64,000 nt of DNA from Candidatus Electrothrix communis (GTDB lineage Bacteria > Desulfobacterota > Desulfobulbia > Desulfobulbales > Desulfobulbaceae): NCBI GenBank assembly GCA_030644725.1, contig CP130629.1:3797501-3861500 (forward strand), written 5' to 3'. How positions within the stretch are numbered: the stretch's first letter is position 1; every line of letters starts with the position of its first letter. Positions 32,945-41,556 of this stretch are shown in pieces. Position numbers and translations under genes: made by a program. The notes under the pieces were generated by a model that saw only the letters and a list, made by a program, of their open reading frames with translations, searched no databases and was not told the origin of the DNA.

Positions 32945-33555
32945 CTTTGTGTAAAGGATGTGGTCGGAATATTTTGATTCAAGACCCTGTTGCTGAAACT
33001 CATGACTGTGGTAGCTCCGGGGCCCTCAATAATGGTCACCCGATCCAGCAGGCCTTGTTGATCAGCCAGTTTTAGCTCAATTTTTTCGATCAGGTTGGCA
33101 AAGGCTTGGTCTTTCGGGGCCAGCAGGACCGTGCTGCTGTCAGGAAAAGACACCGAGAATAACTCATTTTCTGTAAAACGACCATCGAGCCAGCTGCTAA
33201 TTTCTGTCAGGACAACTTGCATTGCATCAAGTTGCATGCCCTTTTCTTCCTGAAAGCGACCGTCGCGCTCAATGATTCGTTTAACCCTTCCTTCGTGCAT
33301 GAGCAGGAAGGAGGAAAACGGGCTGGTATACTCCCAGCGCAGGGAGCGAGGGGTCTGAAAGAGGAGCTTCCCTGTAGAAATAATGGGACGGGCAAGAATC
33401 TTCAGATGCTTTTCCTGGGTGAAATCTGCTTGGATAGACTCAATGCGAAAGTCCTTCTCTTCTGGAGGCACGGCTGAAGCGGCCCTGATAATAAAGAGGG
33501 GGCCGGAGATCGCCGAAATGAGACAGAGGCAGATGAAAAGGAAAATACGCAGCAC
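32941..33555 (-). CDS. LolA-like outer-membrane lipoprotein carrier protein
   Basis: 204 residues: a signal peptide (MLRIFLFICLCLISAISGPL) and a LolA fold, with IESIQADFTQEKHLKILARP (the Lol-type start F-x-Q-x-K/R) and STGKLLFQTPRSLRWEYTSP, then MSFSNRVLNQNIPTTSFT at the end. LolA-like proteins of aryl-polyene clusters carry the lipid product across the periplasm; the standard LolA carries lipoproteins. The overlap with fabG upstream by one base (stop/start) and with the lipoprotein downstream by four supports one operon and the former role. Confidence 0.85.
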   Translation of the reverse strand: MLRIFLFICLCLISAISGPLFIIRAASAVPPEEKDFRIESIQADFTQEKHLKILARPIISTGKLLFQTPRSLRWEYTSPFSSFLLMHEGRVKRIIERDGRFQEEKGMQLDAMQVVLTEISSWLDGRFTENELFSVSFPDSSTVLLAPKDQAFANLIEKIELKLADQQGLLDRVTIIEGPGATTVMSFSNRVLNQNIPTTSFTQR

Positions 33556-34298
33556 TAGACCATGCCTCCGTTCACCGAAATAACCTGACCGGTCAGATAC
33601 GAGGCCGCATCTGAGCAGAGAAAGCCGACCACCTTGGCAACCTCTTCCGGTTTGCCGATACGGGCCATAGGAATCATGGATTTGATCAGATCTTTCGGGG
33701 CCTCCTGGATCATATCCGTTTCAATGAGCCCAGGAGCCACCACATTGACTCGGATGCCCAGTCGGGCAACCTCGGTCGCCACTGTCCTGCTGGCCGCATT
33801 CAAGCCAGCCTTGGCAGCTGCATAATTGGCCTGTCCTCGGTTGGGCACAAGGGAGCTTGCAGAAGAAATGGAAATGATGGAGCCTTTACGTTTACGCACC
33901 ATCTTTTCCAGAACCGGGCGGGTCATATTGTAAAATCCGTTCAGGCTGGTATCAATGACAGAATGCCAGTTTTCCGGGCTCATCATCATGAACAGACCGT
34001 CGGCAATAATGCCGGCGTTGTTGACCAGCACGTCAATGCTGCCTAGCCGTTGCGCGATATCTTCAATGATCTGCTCTACCGCCTCTCTGTCCCGGATATC
34101 GAATTGGCAGATTTCGCCTTGACCGCCCTGTTCTTCAACCTGAGTAAGGGTCTGTTTTGCCCCGTCCTTATCCCCCATATAATTGATAACAACGTAGTAG
34201 CCGTTCTTGGCCAGCTCAACGCAGATGGCCTTGCCGATTCCCTTGCTGCCGCCGGTCACGACGGCGATTTCCTGTTCCTTGTCCTGTTCTTTATTCAT
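33555..34298 (-). CDS. fabG: 3-oxoacyl-ACP reductase of FabG type (short-chain dehydrogenase)
   Basis: 247 residues, NADPH-dependent reductase of the SDR family. The cofactor motif is VTGGSKGIGKAICVELAKNG, the N-N-A-G motif VLVNNAGI, and the catalytic Ser-Tyr-Lys triad SISSASS...YAAAKAG. The C-terminal LTGQVISVNGGMV is the usual end. The cluster position behind a dehydratase fragment and before LolA matches ApeQ-like reductases that build the polyene chain. It overlaps the upstream dehydratase fragment by 8 bases. Confidence 0.93.
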   Translation of the reverse strand: MNKEQDKEQEIAVVTGGSKGIGKAICVELAKNGYYVVINYMGDKDGAKQTLTQVEEQGGQGEICQFDIRDREAVEQIIEDIAQRLGSIDVLVNNAGIIADGLFMMMSPENWHSVIDTSLNGFYNMTRPVLEKMVRKRKGSIISISSASSLVPNRGQANYAAAKAGLNAASRTVATEVARLGIRVNVVAPGLIETDMIQEAPKDLIKSMIPMARIGKPEEVAKVVGFLCSDAASYLTGQVISVNGGMV

Positions 34299-34458
34299 CT
34301 GTTTTTGCCTGAAAGAGCTGAAGGGTTATCCTGCTGATGGGGTTGTCGTCAATGTATTGTTCGCAGTGAACTTCCCGGAGATGATCAAAGCTGTACGTGG
34401 TTTCTGCCCAGCTGATAATATCGCAGCCAAAGGAGAGATGGTCAATGAAAAAATAGGC
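34291..34458 (-). pseudogene. 3' remnant of an ApeP-like dehydratase gene, cut by an IS
   Basis: The reading from 34458 down to TAA 34291 gives AYFFIDHLSFGCDIISWAET ... QLFQAKTDE, about 80 percent like the C-terminal third of the intact dehydratase at 38448-38894 (AEFSIDHLPFGCNIITWAKN). The upstream part is lost at the inverted repeat of the IS at 34459. The stop overlaps the fabG start by 8 bases exactly as at the intact copy. Confidence 0.9.
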
Positions 34459-36236
34459 TACCAACTTAAGCCGGGACAGAAAGTAAATTCAAAGGGTTAC
34501 TCTTGACATGTTTTCTCGGCTTACGAGGCAGGGGCAACTCGCCCACTTGGTGCAGCAACCATTCAAATAAGTCCGGTGGCTTTTCACCAAACAATCGTTG
34601 CGCTGCTGTACTGCCATCTGAGCGTTTTGTGAAATAATTATGCATAACGGTAAGCGATTTGAGACGATTTGAATTCAATCCTCTATTATTATGATGAATT
34701 TGTGACAAGAATCCGTTACGTCCTTCGACAGCAGAGGAAGCTCGATGAAATTTTCCCACCATTTCCTCGGCCCAATTTTGCCAAAAGAAAATCTCATCCT
34801 CGCTAAATGTTCCAGTCAAGGCATGCGCCTGAAAGACGACCAAAGCTTTTTCCCATACTTTTTCATATTCTTTTCGAAGGGTTGGGTTCTTAGTTTTTCT
34901 TGCCTGATTGTACCAATACACCGTAGGCAAAAGATGGTACATTGCCCAATCCAGCAGTTCCTTGCTCCTCTTTCCCAGCCCTATCAGGTTAGTGAACACA
35001 TACAACCACCAAAAATCAATTGATGGGACCAATTCTTTTATTTGATTCTTAAATTTCTTCATAACGCCGGTATTGTCGTTAATACCTTGTTTGCAGGCCA
35101 GCGTTTCAATATTCTTGGCTTGCTCTCGCAGCTCTTTTGCAACGTTTGCAGAATCTTGCGGTTTATTGTCGTCCAGTTTGAACGGATGCACCGTTTTTGA
35201 TATTTTCCTTATTGTTCCACGGTAGTTATCCAGATCTTGCGTGGCTTTTTGGTCTTGAGCCCGTGCTTCTTCGACCTGCTTCACTTTGGAGGCCACAATT
35301 TTTTTGTTTGCTCCTCTTTTTTCAGCTTTTTCAAGACTTGACTCGCACTTATCCAACTGTCTTTTCGTCGTGCTCTTACGGCGGCCTAAAGTTGAGCCCA
35401 TCCATTTACTGATATCGTGCAAGCCGTGAAAAATATCAGCGTTGTGATCACATTTAAGCCCGACCACAGCCAACTTTATTAACGCTTTAGCTCGATCAGA
35501 TACCATCAGCTGAACGTGTACACCTAACTCCTCAAGGCGTGGTTCCAACATTTTAAACCAGGTATCAAAACTTCTGTCATCAGCGACATCCTCTAAAATT
35601 AAATAACCCGATGACAGGTCCATAAATACCAGAATGAGTGCATTGCAGAAAAATGTTTCGTCCGCCGCACCGATCACCTCTTTGAATACATCTTTATAAT
35701 TTTGTTCAACTTCTTTTTGAAACCTGATAATTGCATCCTGAAGCTGAGAGAGTCTGGTTCGTATAGGCGTGGGTGATACCCCGATATGCGTGTCGAGTCG
35801 AAGCACCTTGAAATATTCGGAAAGGGTGTCCGCTCCTATTCCATGTTGCACACCGAATATCAACAAGGTGGCAAAAAATGCCTGCGAATCCACTCATACC
35901 CCTCTTCATGTTCCCACAAAACAGATTCGGGATAGATATTTCTTCTTTGAATTCCTTTAACTTGTCGAAACGCACTACTTTTGCTTGTATTCGCTTCTTT
36001 TGCCAGTTGTTCGTAGGTAAGCTTGTCTGACTTCCCCAGAGCCGCAAAAACTCTGCCACCGATAGATCGTATTTTTTCCGTTAATGCTTTCATAACGGAA
36101 ATATGCTATTTTTTTACGAGCAGTTAAAGTATTTTTTCAATAAACTTATTTTTCATAGACTTCTGGCAATCAAAAACGATATTTCAGGTTATGATTTTTT
36201 GGGACGAGGTTCATTTTGTCCCGGCTTAAGTTGGTA
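34459..36236 (-). mobile_element. Insertion sequence with DUF6399-type transposase, 1778 bp
   Basis: The ends carry a perfect 20-bp inverted repeat, TACCAACTTAAGCCGGGACA at 34459-34478 and its complement at 36217-36236. No target duplication is visible: the left flank is the dehydratase remnant, the right flank is unrelated. So material on one side was lost or rearranged after insertion. Two frames together encode one transposase. Confidence 0.88.
34466..36093 (-). pseudogene. DUF6399-type transposase, one frameshift
   Basis: The first frame (36093 down to about 35878) is a helix-turn-helix leader (MKALTEKIRSIGGRVFAALG, QLAKEANTSKSSAFRQVKGI). The second (about 35878 down to 34466) carries the main part with FGVQHGIGADTLSEYFKVL, IGAADETFFCNALILVFMD, VSDRAKALIKLA and the conserved FHRASSAVEGRNGFLSQIHH, NSNRLKSLTVMHNYF. 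The frames join by adding one T to a T6 run at 35873-35879 (minus-strand reading), giving RRHFFATLLIFG. The second frame could also start from GTG 35893. Its family function is transposition; the catalytic residues are not obvious to me. Confidence 0.82.
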
Positions 36237-36328
36237 CCCCTTTTTTTTGGATACATCCGTAATGCGTTACAACGGCGGATACCATTACCAGCAAAGCCAA
36301 CCCCGTTCTAATTTTATTCATTCCTCTC

Positions 36329-38230
36329 TCAGCTCCTTGTTTTTTCCCTACGGAAAGCAGTTAGTTGATTTCTCCTCTTCGTGTATTCTGCGTCAGATGT
36401 GGGGAGTCGCGTCAAACGTTGTAAGTGGTCGGGTGTGAAGTGTATTGATTGCGTGATATGTTCCACTTTCATTGTTGCCGATCCTAGCTTGCCGCTCACA
36501 AGGCAGCGCCCTTCCTTTTGTCCACCTGTCCACTCTGTTGGAAGCTGTTCACAGCTATGTATCAGCAAGAAAGCGCTTTCCTGATCAAAATCCATCAGGT
36601 GTTCCAGTAGGGTTTTATGATTCGGTGAATTATAGCGTTCAAACCACAGTGATGTCTGCATTTCGATATCATATTGAATCAAGGCCGGTGTAGAAAATGT
36701 TCTGCCATCAATGGCTAAGCTTCCTTTTTCGCTATCAATCTGTAGAGACTGTTCGATCTTCGGAAATGCCCACAGCTTCATGATTTCTTTGCGCCATCCG
36801 TTCAACGTGCTGTCAATATGTTTTATCTCTTCCAGGATGGAAGGTTCACCGTTCAGTAGGTCACGTCCGAGACCGAGATAATTTGTGTATCCCAGAGCAC
36901 TTAATACTGTGGAACCGGTGTCCAGCGGTGAGCCTTTCCTGTCTATAGCTAGTGGCTGAGGGGCGCTTGGATCAATAATAAAAAAGAGATTTTGTCGATT
37001 TTTGCTTTTTCTCAGTCTGCCCGGTCTCATCGCCTTATGATCCGATGCCACAATAATAAGCGTGTTCTCATTCCACGGAGAGTTTCGTATCTTTTTGATA
37101 AAATTGTTGATTAAATAATCAGAGCAGGCAACGCCGTTGAGGACGTAGTTTTTACCGTCTCCGTATGGAATGTCTTGGCAACTTTTTGAAATATGGTCTC
37201 CGCCATGGGTGTCCAGAGTCAATAAATAGAGGCCAAAGGGTTTGTCCTCGCGGGACAGTCGCTCAAATTTTTTCAAAGCGAGATTAAAGAGGGAATCATC
37301 ATGCAGTCCCCATGCAGAAAGGTATGATTGGTCAGCCAGCAAGGGGGTTAGCTCGTATCTACCGAGTACTTCGGAAAAGCCGTGGCTTCGGTAAAATTTG
37401 CCCTTGCCAGCAAACTCTAAGGCTGCACCGCCCATGTAAGCGAGGTGGTATCCTTCCTCCTTTAATAAATCCCCCATACAGGTTGCACCGGCAAGAAAGG
37501 AGTCCATGCCTCCCATGGAGTTTCCGTGCGAGGGGGCAACCAAGGGTATGCCGCATTGACTGGCGACCATCCCCGCAATTGTCCATCCTGTTTCAGGATA
37601 GCCGCCTATATTGGTAAAGGAGATATTTTCAGCTTCGAGTTTATCAAGATGGTTAATCAGACCTGGAAAGATTTGTTTGTCAAAATATGTTCTTTCAAGA
37701 CTTTCCGTATAGATAAAAATAAAATTTTTAGCTGATGCATCAGTTGCCTGGATATAGGGTGTGCGATAATATTTAAAAAATGGTTTTCCTTCATGCTTTC
37801 TGGAGAGTTTGATCCAATCGGCAGTGGCGGGATGGATCACAGCGGCAAGGAGGAGTAGCAGGGTTGCGAGAAGAAAGGAAGAGGGGGTCTGCCTGTTCTT
37901 ATCGATTTTGGAGCGGAGTAAAAAATAAATAACGATAACGGAGAAAAAGACCAAGAAGAACAGACTGCTGTATATCAAGGTTCGGTACTCTCCAAACCCG
38001 GCACCAGTAAGCCCATATTTTATGTGGTACAGCACGGAATAATCAATCCCGTTATCGGTAAAATAATAGCAAACCCCGTAAAAAACAGCGTATAGGAAAT
38101 AAGCAATTCCATATCCTGCCGTAAGGAATGAGAACAGTATATTGATTTTGCCGGTGCGAAAAAAACGCGTTATTCCGAGAAGAAAAAATGATATTGACAG
38201 GGCGGAGAGAATGAGATGTGCAGAGTTCAT
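36329..38230 (-). CDS. Phosphoglycerol transferase (OpgB/MdoB-like)
   Basis: 633 residues. Four N-terminal membrane segments (LILSALSISFFLLGITRFF, INILFSFLTAGYGIAYFLYA, SSLFFLVFFSVIVIYFLL, SSFLLATLLLLLAAVIHP) precede a periplasmic sulfatase-fold domain. IFIYTESLERTYFD carries the metal-binding Glu, PETGWTIAGMVASQCGIPLV the nucleophile Thr, and TLDTHGGDH plus VASDHKAMRP further metal ligands. The GWTIAGMVASQCG string is characteristic for OpgB, which adds sn-1-phosphoglycerol to periplasmic glucans from phosphatidylglycerol. Here it could decorate a glycan from the same cluster. It lies between two halves of the duplicated dehydratase-fabG module, so its place may come from rearrangement. Confidence 0.9.
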   Translation of the reverse strand: MNSAHLILSALSISFFLLGITRFFRTGKINILFSFLTAGYGIAYFLYAVFYGVCYYFTDNGIDYSVLYHIKYGLTGAGFGEYRTLIYSSLFFLVFFSVIVIYFLLRSKIDKNRQTPSSFLLATLLLLLAAVIHPATADWIKLSRKHEGKPFFKYYRTPYIQATDASAKNFIFIYTESLERTYFDKQIFPGLINHLDKLEAENISFTNIGGYPETGWTIAGMVASQCGIPLVAPSHGNSMGGMDSFLAGATCMGDLLKEEGYHLAYMGGAALEFAGKGKFYRSHGFSEVLGRYELTPLLADQSYLSAWGLHDDSLFNLALKKFERLSREDKPFGLYLLTLDTHGGDHISKSCQDIPYGDGKNYVLNGVACSDYLINNFIKKIRNSPWNENTLIIVASDHKAMRPGRLRKSKNRQNLFFIIDPSAPQPLAIDRKGSPLDTGSTVLSALGYTNYLGLGRDLLNGEPSILEEIKHIDSTLNGWRKEIMKLWAFPKIEQSLQIDSEKGSLAIDGRTFSTPALIQYDIEMQTSLWFERYNSPNHKTLLEHLMDFDQESAFLLIHSCEQLPTEWTGGQKEGRCLVSGKLGSATMKVEHITQSIHFTPDHLQRLTRLPTSDAEYTKRRNQLTAFRREKTRS

Positions 38231-38333
38231 TGTAAAAAAAGGTCCAAGAGAAAGGTGTTCGGAAGGTTCACAGGGAGAGCTGATTATTTTTGAATCTGTC
38301 AGGAACCATCATCCTCTCAATATCGCACTTTTT

Positions 38334-38455
38334 CATAGCTTGATAACAACGTAGTTGCCGTTCTTGGCCAGCTCAACGCAGATGGCTCTGCCGATTCCCT
38401 TGCTGCCGCTGGTTACCACGGCGGTTTTTTGTTCTTTGCTTTGTTCTTTACTCAT
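38334..38455 (-). pseudogene. 5' remnant of a second fabG copy
   Basis: From ATG 38455 the frame reads MSKEQSKEQKTAVVTSGSKG and then IGRAICVELAKNGNYVVIKL before a TGA at 38334-38336. This is the first 40 residues of FabG (compare TGGSKGIGKAICVELAKNGY in the intact copy), including the nucleotide-binding glycines, but nothing more. The start overlaps the dehydratase stop by 8 bases, as in the other copy. Confidence 0.88.
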
Positions 38456-38894
38456 CTGTGCTTGCTTGAAAGAGCTGAAGTGTCATTCTGCTGATTAATG
38501 TATCGTCAATGTGCAGTTCACAGTGAACTTCCCGGAGTGATTCAAAACTGAAGGTGTTTTTTGCCCAAGTGATAATATTGCAGCCAAAGGGGAGATGGTC
38601 AATGGAAAATTCTGCTTTCTTGATGCCGACGAGCCAACCCATCTTTTTCGAATCAATCCCCTTGACCTGTATTCTATCCCAGCCGTTGTACACACCAGCG
38701 GTCTGGGCGGCCAGTTCTACCAGGATTAGGGCAGGAACGCCGGTTGCATGGGCCATGGGCCAGGATGGTTGCGGCCGACAAAGAGTGCGGGCCTGGGTTT
38801 TGTCTACCTCAAGAACCTCTTGTACCAGCAGCATATCGCCGCGATGGGGGAGGAGATCCTCCAGAGTCAGGTCGGAAAGTAACGGGGTCTTCAT
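38448..38894 (-). CDS. ApeP-like 3-hydroxyacyl-ACP dehydratase (hotdog fold)
   Basis: 148 residues of the FabA/FabZ-like hotdog family: LEDLLPHRGDMLLVQEVLEV has the catalytic His, GVPALILVELAAQTAGVYNG the central helix with the acidic partner (E), and KKAEFSIDHLPFGCNIITWA the second half. Such ApeP-type dehydratases work with a FabG and ketosynthases in aryl-polyene formation. The partner fabG behind it is broken at 40 codons, so this copy must rely on the complete fabG at 33.5 kb. No ketosynthase or acyl carrier protein is present in the window. Confidence 0.88.
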   Translation of the reverse strand: MKTPLLSDLTLEDLLPHRGDMLLVQEVLEVDKTQARTLCRPQPSWPMAHATGVPALILVELAAQTAGVYNGWDRIQVKGIDSKKMGWLVGIKKAEFSIDHLPFGCNIITWAKNTFSFESLREVHCELHIDDTLISRMTLQLFQASTDE

Positions 38895-39055
38895 GGGGAT
38901 TTTTTTTTGCCGAGTGAACGATTTTTACGCCTCTTTAGGTGGTGAAATCAAGCTTTTCATTTCAAACATGTTTGGAGCAATTTCCGAACAATTTTTCATT
39001 TGAAATGGATGGACCGTGATTGATATTAAGCAGTTGATAGAGTGGTGAGGAGGGC

Positions 39056-39769
39056 TCACGCCCCCAAATACGCCTTTTTCACCCCCGGATTATCCAGCAG
39101 ATCATCTGCCTTGCCCTCCAGCACTAATTTCCCGTTTTCCAGCACATAGCCGCGTTGAGCAAATTTCAGGGCCAACCGGGCATTCTGTTCCACCAGCAGG
39201 ATGGTGGTTCCGGTTCGGTTGATTTCTTTGAGCGACTTGAACATGTCCAGCATCAGCAGGGGGGCAAGGCCCATAGAGGGCTCATCCAGGAGCATGATCT
39301 TCCTGCCGCTGATATAGGCCCGACCAACCGCCAGCATCTGCTGCTCGCCGCCGCTCAGGGTTCCGGCCAGCTGGTCTTTCCGTTCTTCCAGGCGCGAGAA
39401 GAGATCAAAGACCCATTTCCGGTCTTTGACCACGGCCTCCTTATCCTTACGGGCAAAGGCAGCCAGGGTGAGATTTTCGGTGACGGTGAGATTGCCGAAG
39501 ATCATTCGCCCTTCTGGAACATGAGAGATACCGAGTTTTGAGACCACCTTGTCAGTATTGTACTTGAGGATACTCTCCCCCATAAAATCGATCTTTGAGC
39601 CCGGTTCCGCTGGAATCATTCGGGAAATGGCCCGAAGGGTGGTGCTCTTTCCTGCCCCGTTAGCCCCGATAATGGTCACGATCTCACCCTGCTCCACGGA
39701 AAAGCTCACTTCGTGCAAGGCGCGGATATTGCCGTAGGAGACGGTTAGATTCTCTACAGTGAGCTGCAT
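39056..39769 (-). CDS. livF: Branched-chain amino acid ABC transporter ATP-binding protein LivF
   Basis: 237 residues. Walker A GANGAGKSTTLRAISRM, signature LSGGEQQMLAVGRAYI, Walker B IMLLDEPSMGLAP, switch His replaced by Gln in LLVEQNARLAL as usual for LivF. The family mark is VSHVPEGRMIF (here GISHVPEGRMIFGNLTV). Its start overlaps the livG stop by one base (TAATG). It powers import of leucine, isoleucine and valine or amides. Confidence 0.92.
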   Translation of the reverse strand: MQLTVENLTVSYGNIRALHEVSFSVEQGEIVTIIGANGAGKSTTLRAISRMIPAEPGSKIDFMGESILKYNTDKVVSKLGISHVPEGRMIFGNLTVTENLTLAAFARKDKEAVVKDRKWVFDLFSRLEERKDQLAGTLSGGEQQMLAVGRAYISGRKIMLLDEPSMGLAPLLMLDMFKSLKEINRTGTTILLVEQNARLALKFAQRGYVLENGKLVLEGKADDLLDNPGVKKAYLGA

Positions 39770-40578
39770 TAATGAATATCCTCCGTGCCGAGATAGGCTT
39801 CAATCACCTTGGGATTATTCTGGATTTCCTCCGGTTGCCCCTGGGCTATCACCTCACCAAAGACCAAGACCTGGATGCTGTCGCAGAGTTCCATGACAAA
39901 CTTCATCCGATGCTCAATGAGGAAGATGGCTACTCCGAATTCCCGGTGGACCTGGCGGATGATGGCAATCATCCTGACCAGCTCATCTGGGGTCATACCC
40001 GCAGTAGGTTCATCCAGGAAAAGGATTTTTGGGTTGGTTGCCATGGCCCGGGCCATCTCCACCCGGCGTTGGGCTCCGTAGGGCAGGCTGCCCACCATAT
40101 GCTCGGCAAACTGGCTGATGTCAAAGGTCTCCATCAGCCGGTAGCAATGCTCCTTGACTTTTTTTTCCTGTCGTCGGCAGGCCGGGGTGCCGAAAAAGGC
40201 CCCGAACAGGCCGTAGCTGAGCTGGGAGTAATGGGCCAGCCGGATATGATCGAGCACGTTCATGTGCCGCCAGAGAAGCAGGTTCTGAAAGGTTCTGCCG
40301 ATCCCCATTGAGGCGATGTGATGGGGTTCTTTGCCCCGGATATTTTCCCCTTCAAGGGTGAGGGTGCCCTCAGTGGGTGTATATACCCCGGTAATCAGGT
40401 TGAAGACCGTGGTCTTGCCTGCCCCGTTGGGGCCGATCAGCCCGTGGATTCGGCCCGGCTCAATGCTGAGATTGAAGCCATGTACCGCACGCAGTCCTCC
40501 GAAAAAATGGGTCATGTTGTTTACTTCAAGCAGGGAGGACATTGCCTGTGGCTCCTTCAGATTCTTCATATTATTCAA
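39769..40578 (-). CDS. livG: Branched-chain amino acid ABC transporter ATP-binding protein LivG
   Basis: 269 residues. The Walker A is GPNGAGKTTVFNLITG, with the LivG-typical IGRTFQNLLLWRHMNVLDHI, signature SLPYGAQRRVEMARAM, Walker B ILFLDEPTAGMTPDE and IFLIEHRMKFVME. ATG 40542 (MSSLLEVNN) may be the real start, because the first 12 residues are not family-like. Together with livF it makes the ATPase pair of a Liv transporter, but no livH, livM or binding protein is adjacent on either side. The preceding 346 bases (40579-40924) hold no gene that I can support. Confidence 0.92.
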   Translation of the reverse strand: MNNMKNLKEPQAMSSLLEVNNMTHFFGGLRAVHGFNLSIEPGRIHGLIGPNGAGKTTVFNLITGVYTPTEGTLTLEGENIRGKEPHHIASMGIGRTFQNLLLWRHMNVLDHIRLAHYSQLSYGLFGAFFGTPACRRQEKKVKEHCYRLMETFDISQFAEHMVGSLPYGAQRRVEMARAMATNPKILFLDEPTAGMTPDELVRMIAIIRQVHREFGVAIFLIEHRMKFVMELCDSIQVLVFGEVIAQGQPEEIQNNPKVIEAYLGTEDIH

Positions 40579-40924
40579 ACGGCAATCTACTGGTTTTACG
40601 ACGGTTCATGCGGTGCATATGAGGGTACTGTTTGCGCTTGAGCGTCGGCTGAATGCGTCGATGTATTCTTATGCCGGACACTGCGGGCAGAAACATCTTT
40701 GAGCAAGGCCGGGCTCGGGTGTATTATGAACAGAGACACCGGCCTGTTTTCAGGGGATTGTTCATAAGCGGCAGGTGCTTGACCTTTTAAAAAGAGTATT
40801 ATATCGAGATTGAAAGAAAAGTACAGAAAAAGGAATGACCGGGACACGCGCTGTTGTGCATTCATCCGGTAATGAGAACTTCATCGAAGTAAATCAACAA
40901 ACTGTGATAAGGGGGATTCTGTTC

Positions 40925-41488
40925 ATGCAAAGCCCATCTGATAACGTCTCAATTTCTCAAGAAGAGTTTGCCGGGCTGGAACAACAGGTCGAAACATTGA
41001 ATGAGGAGTTGGCATATTATAAAAAAATTTCAAAAGCCTTACAAAAAGATCATTCCTTCCGAAAAGGTGTTATAGAGCGGGCCGCTGAAGGGGTCTGTGT
41101 CTGCCATGATATCCCGGAAAGTCCGCATGTGCGATTTACAGTGTGGAACGCCAGAATGGTTGATATTACCGGGTATAGTCTTGAAGAAATCAACATAAAA
41201 GGGTGGTATCAAGCCATGTACCCGGACCCGCTTGTTCAGGAGAAAGCGATAAAACGCATGAACCAAATGCGGGAAGGGAATGACCTGCACGGCGAGCGAT
41301 GGGAAGTGGTACGATCTGACGGAGAAAAACGTATCCTTTCAATTTCAACCTCGGTTTTGAAGGCCGATGACGGAGTAATCCATGTCCTTGGATTGATGAT
41401 GGATGTTACTGAGGAGGAAAGGCATCGTCAACATCTGGAAACAGTGCTGAATGAATTAAAAACAATACTGGACAGGTCTCTTGCATGA
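40925..41488 (+). CDS. PAS-domain protein (187 aa)
   Basis: From ATG 40925 a short acidic coiled coil (EFAGLEQQVETLNEELAYYK) leads into one PAS domain (IERAAEGVCVCHDIPESPHV, ARMVDITGYSLEEI, WYQAMYPDPLVQEKAI) with a PAC end (RSDGEKRILSISTSVLKADD, VLGLMMDVTEEERHRQHL). There is no kinase, cyclase or DNA-binding output: it stops after a short second helix (ETVLNELKTILDRSLA). Such single-PAS proteins can be sensors that act on partners, or shortened kinases. A cysteine pair VCVCH in the PAS core could be redox active; this is a guess. Codons upstream to 40835 are in frame but look non-coding. Confidence 0.72.
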   Translation: MQSPSDNVSISQEEFAGLEQQVETLNEELAYYKKISKALQKDHSFRKGVIERAAEGVCVCHDIPESPHVRFTVWNARMVDITGYSLEEINIKGWYQAMYPDPLVQEKAIKRMNQMREGNDLHGERWEVVRSDGEKRILSISTSVLKADDGVIHVLGLMMDVTEEERHRQHLETVLNELKTILDRSLA

Positions 41489-41556
41489 TGATGAGAAGGA
41501 AGCTATAGCCCGGTAGAGGTTCCGCAATTGTTTGAGATGCTGAGGTGCATTTCCTC

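Noticed and set aside
34190-38620. Assembly artefact as the cause of the repeated dehydratase-fabG junction
   Set aside because: The two copies differ at about one in five positions, so they are true diverged copies and not a duplicated contig end.
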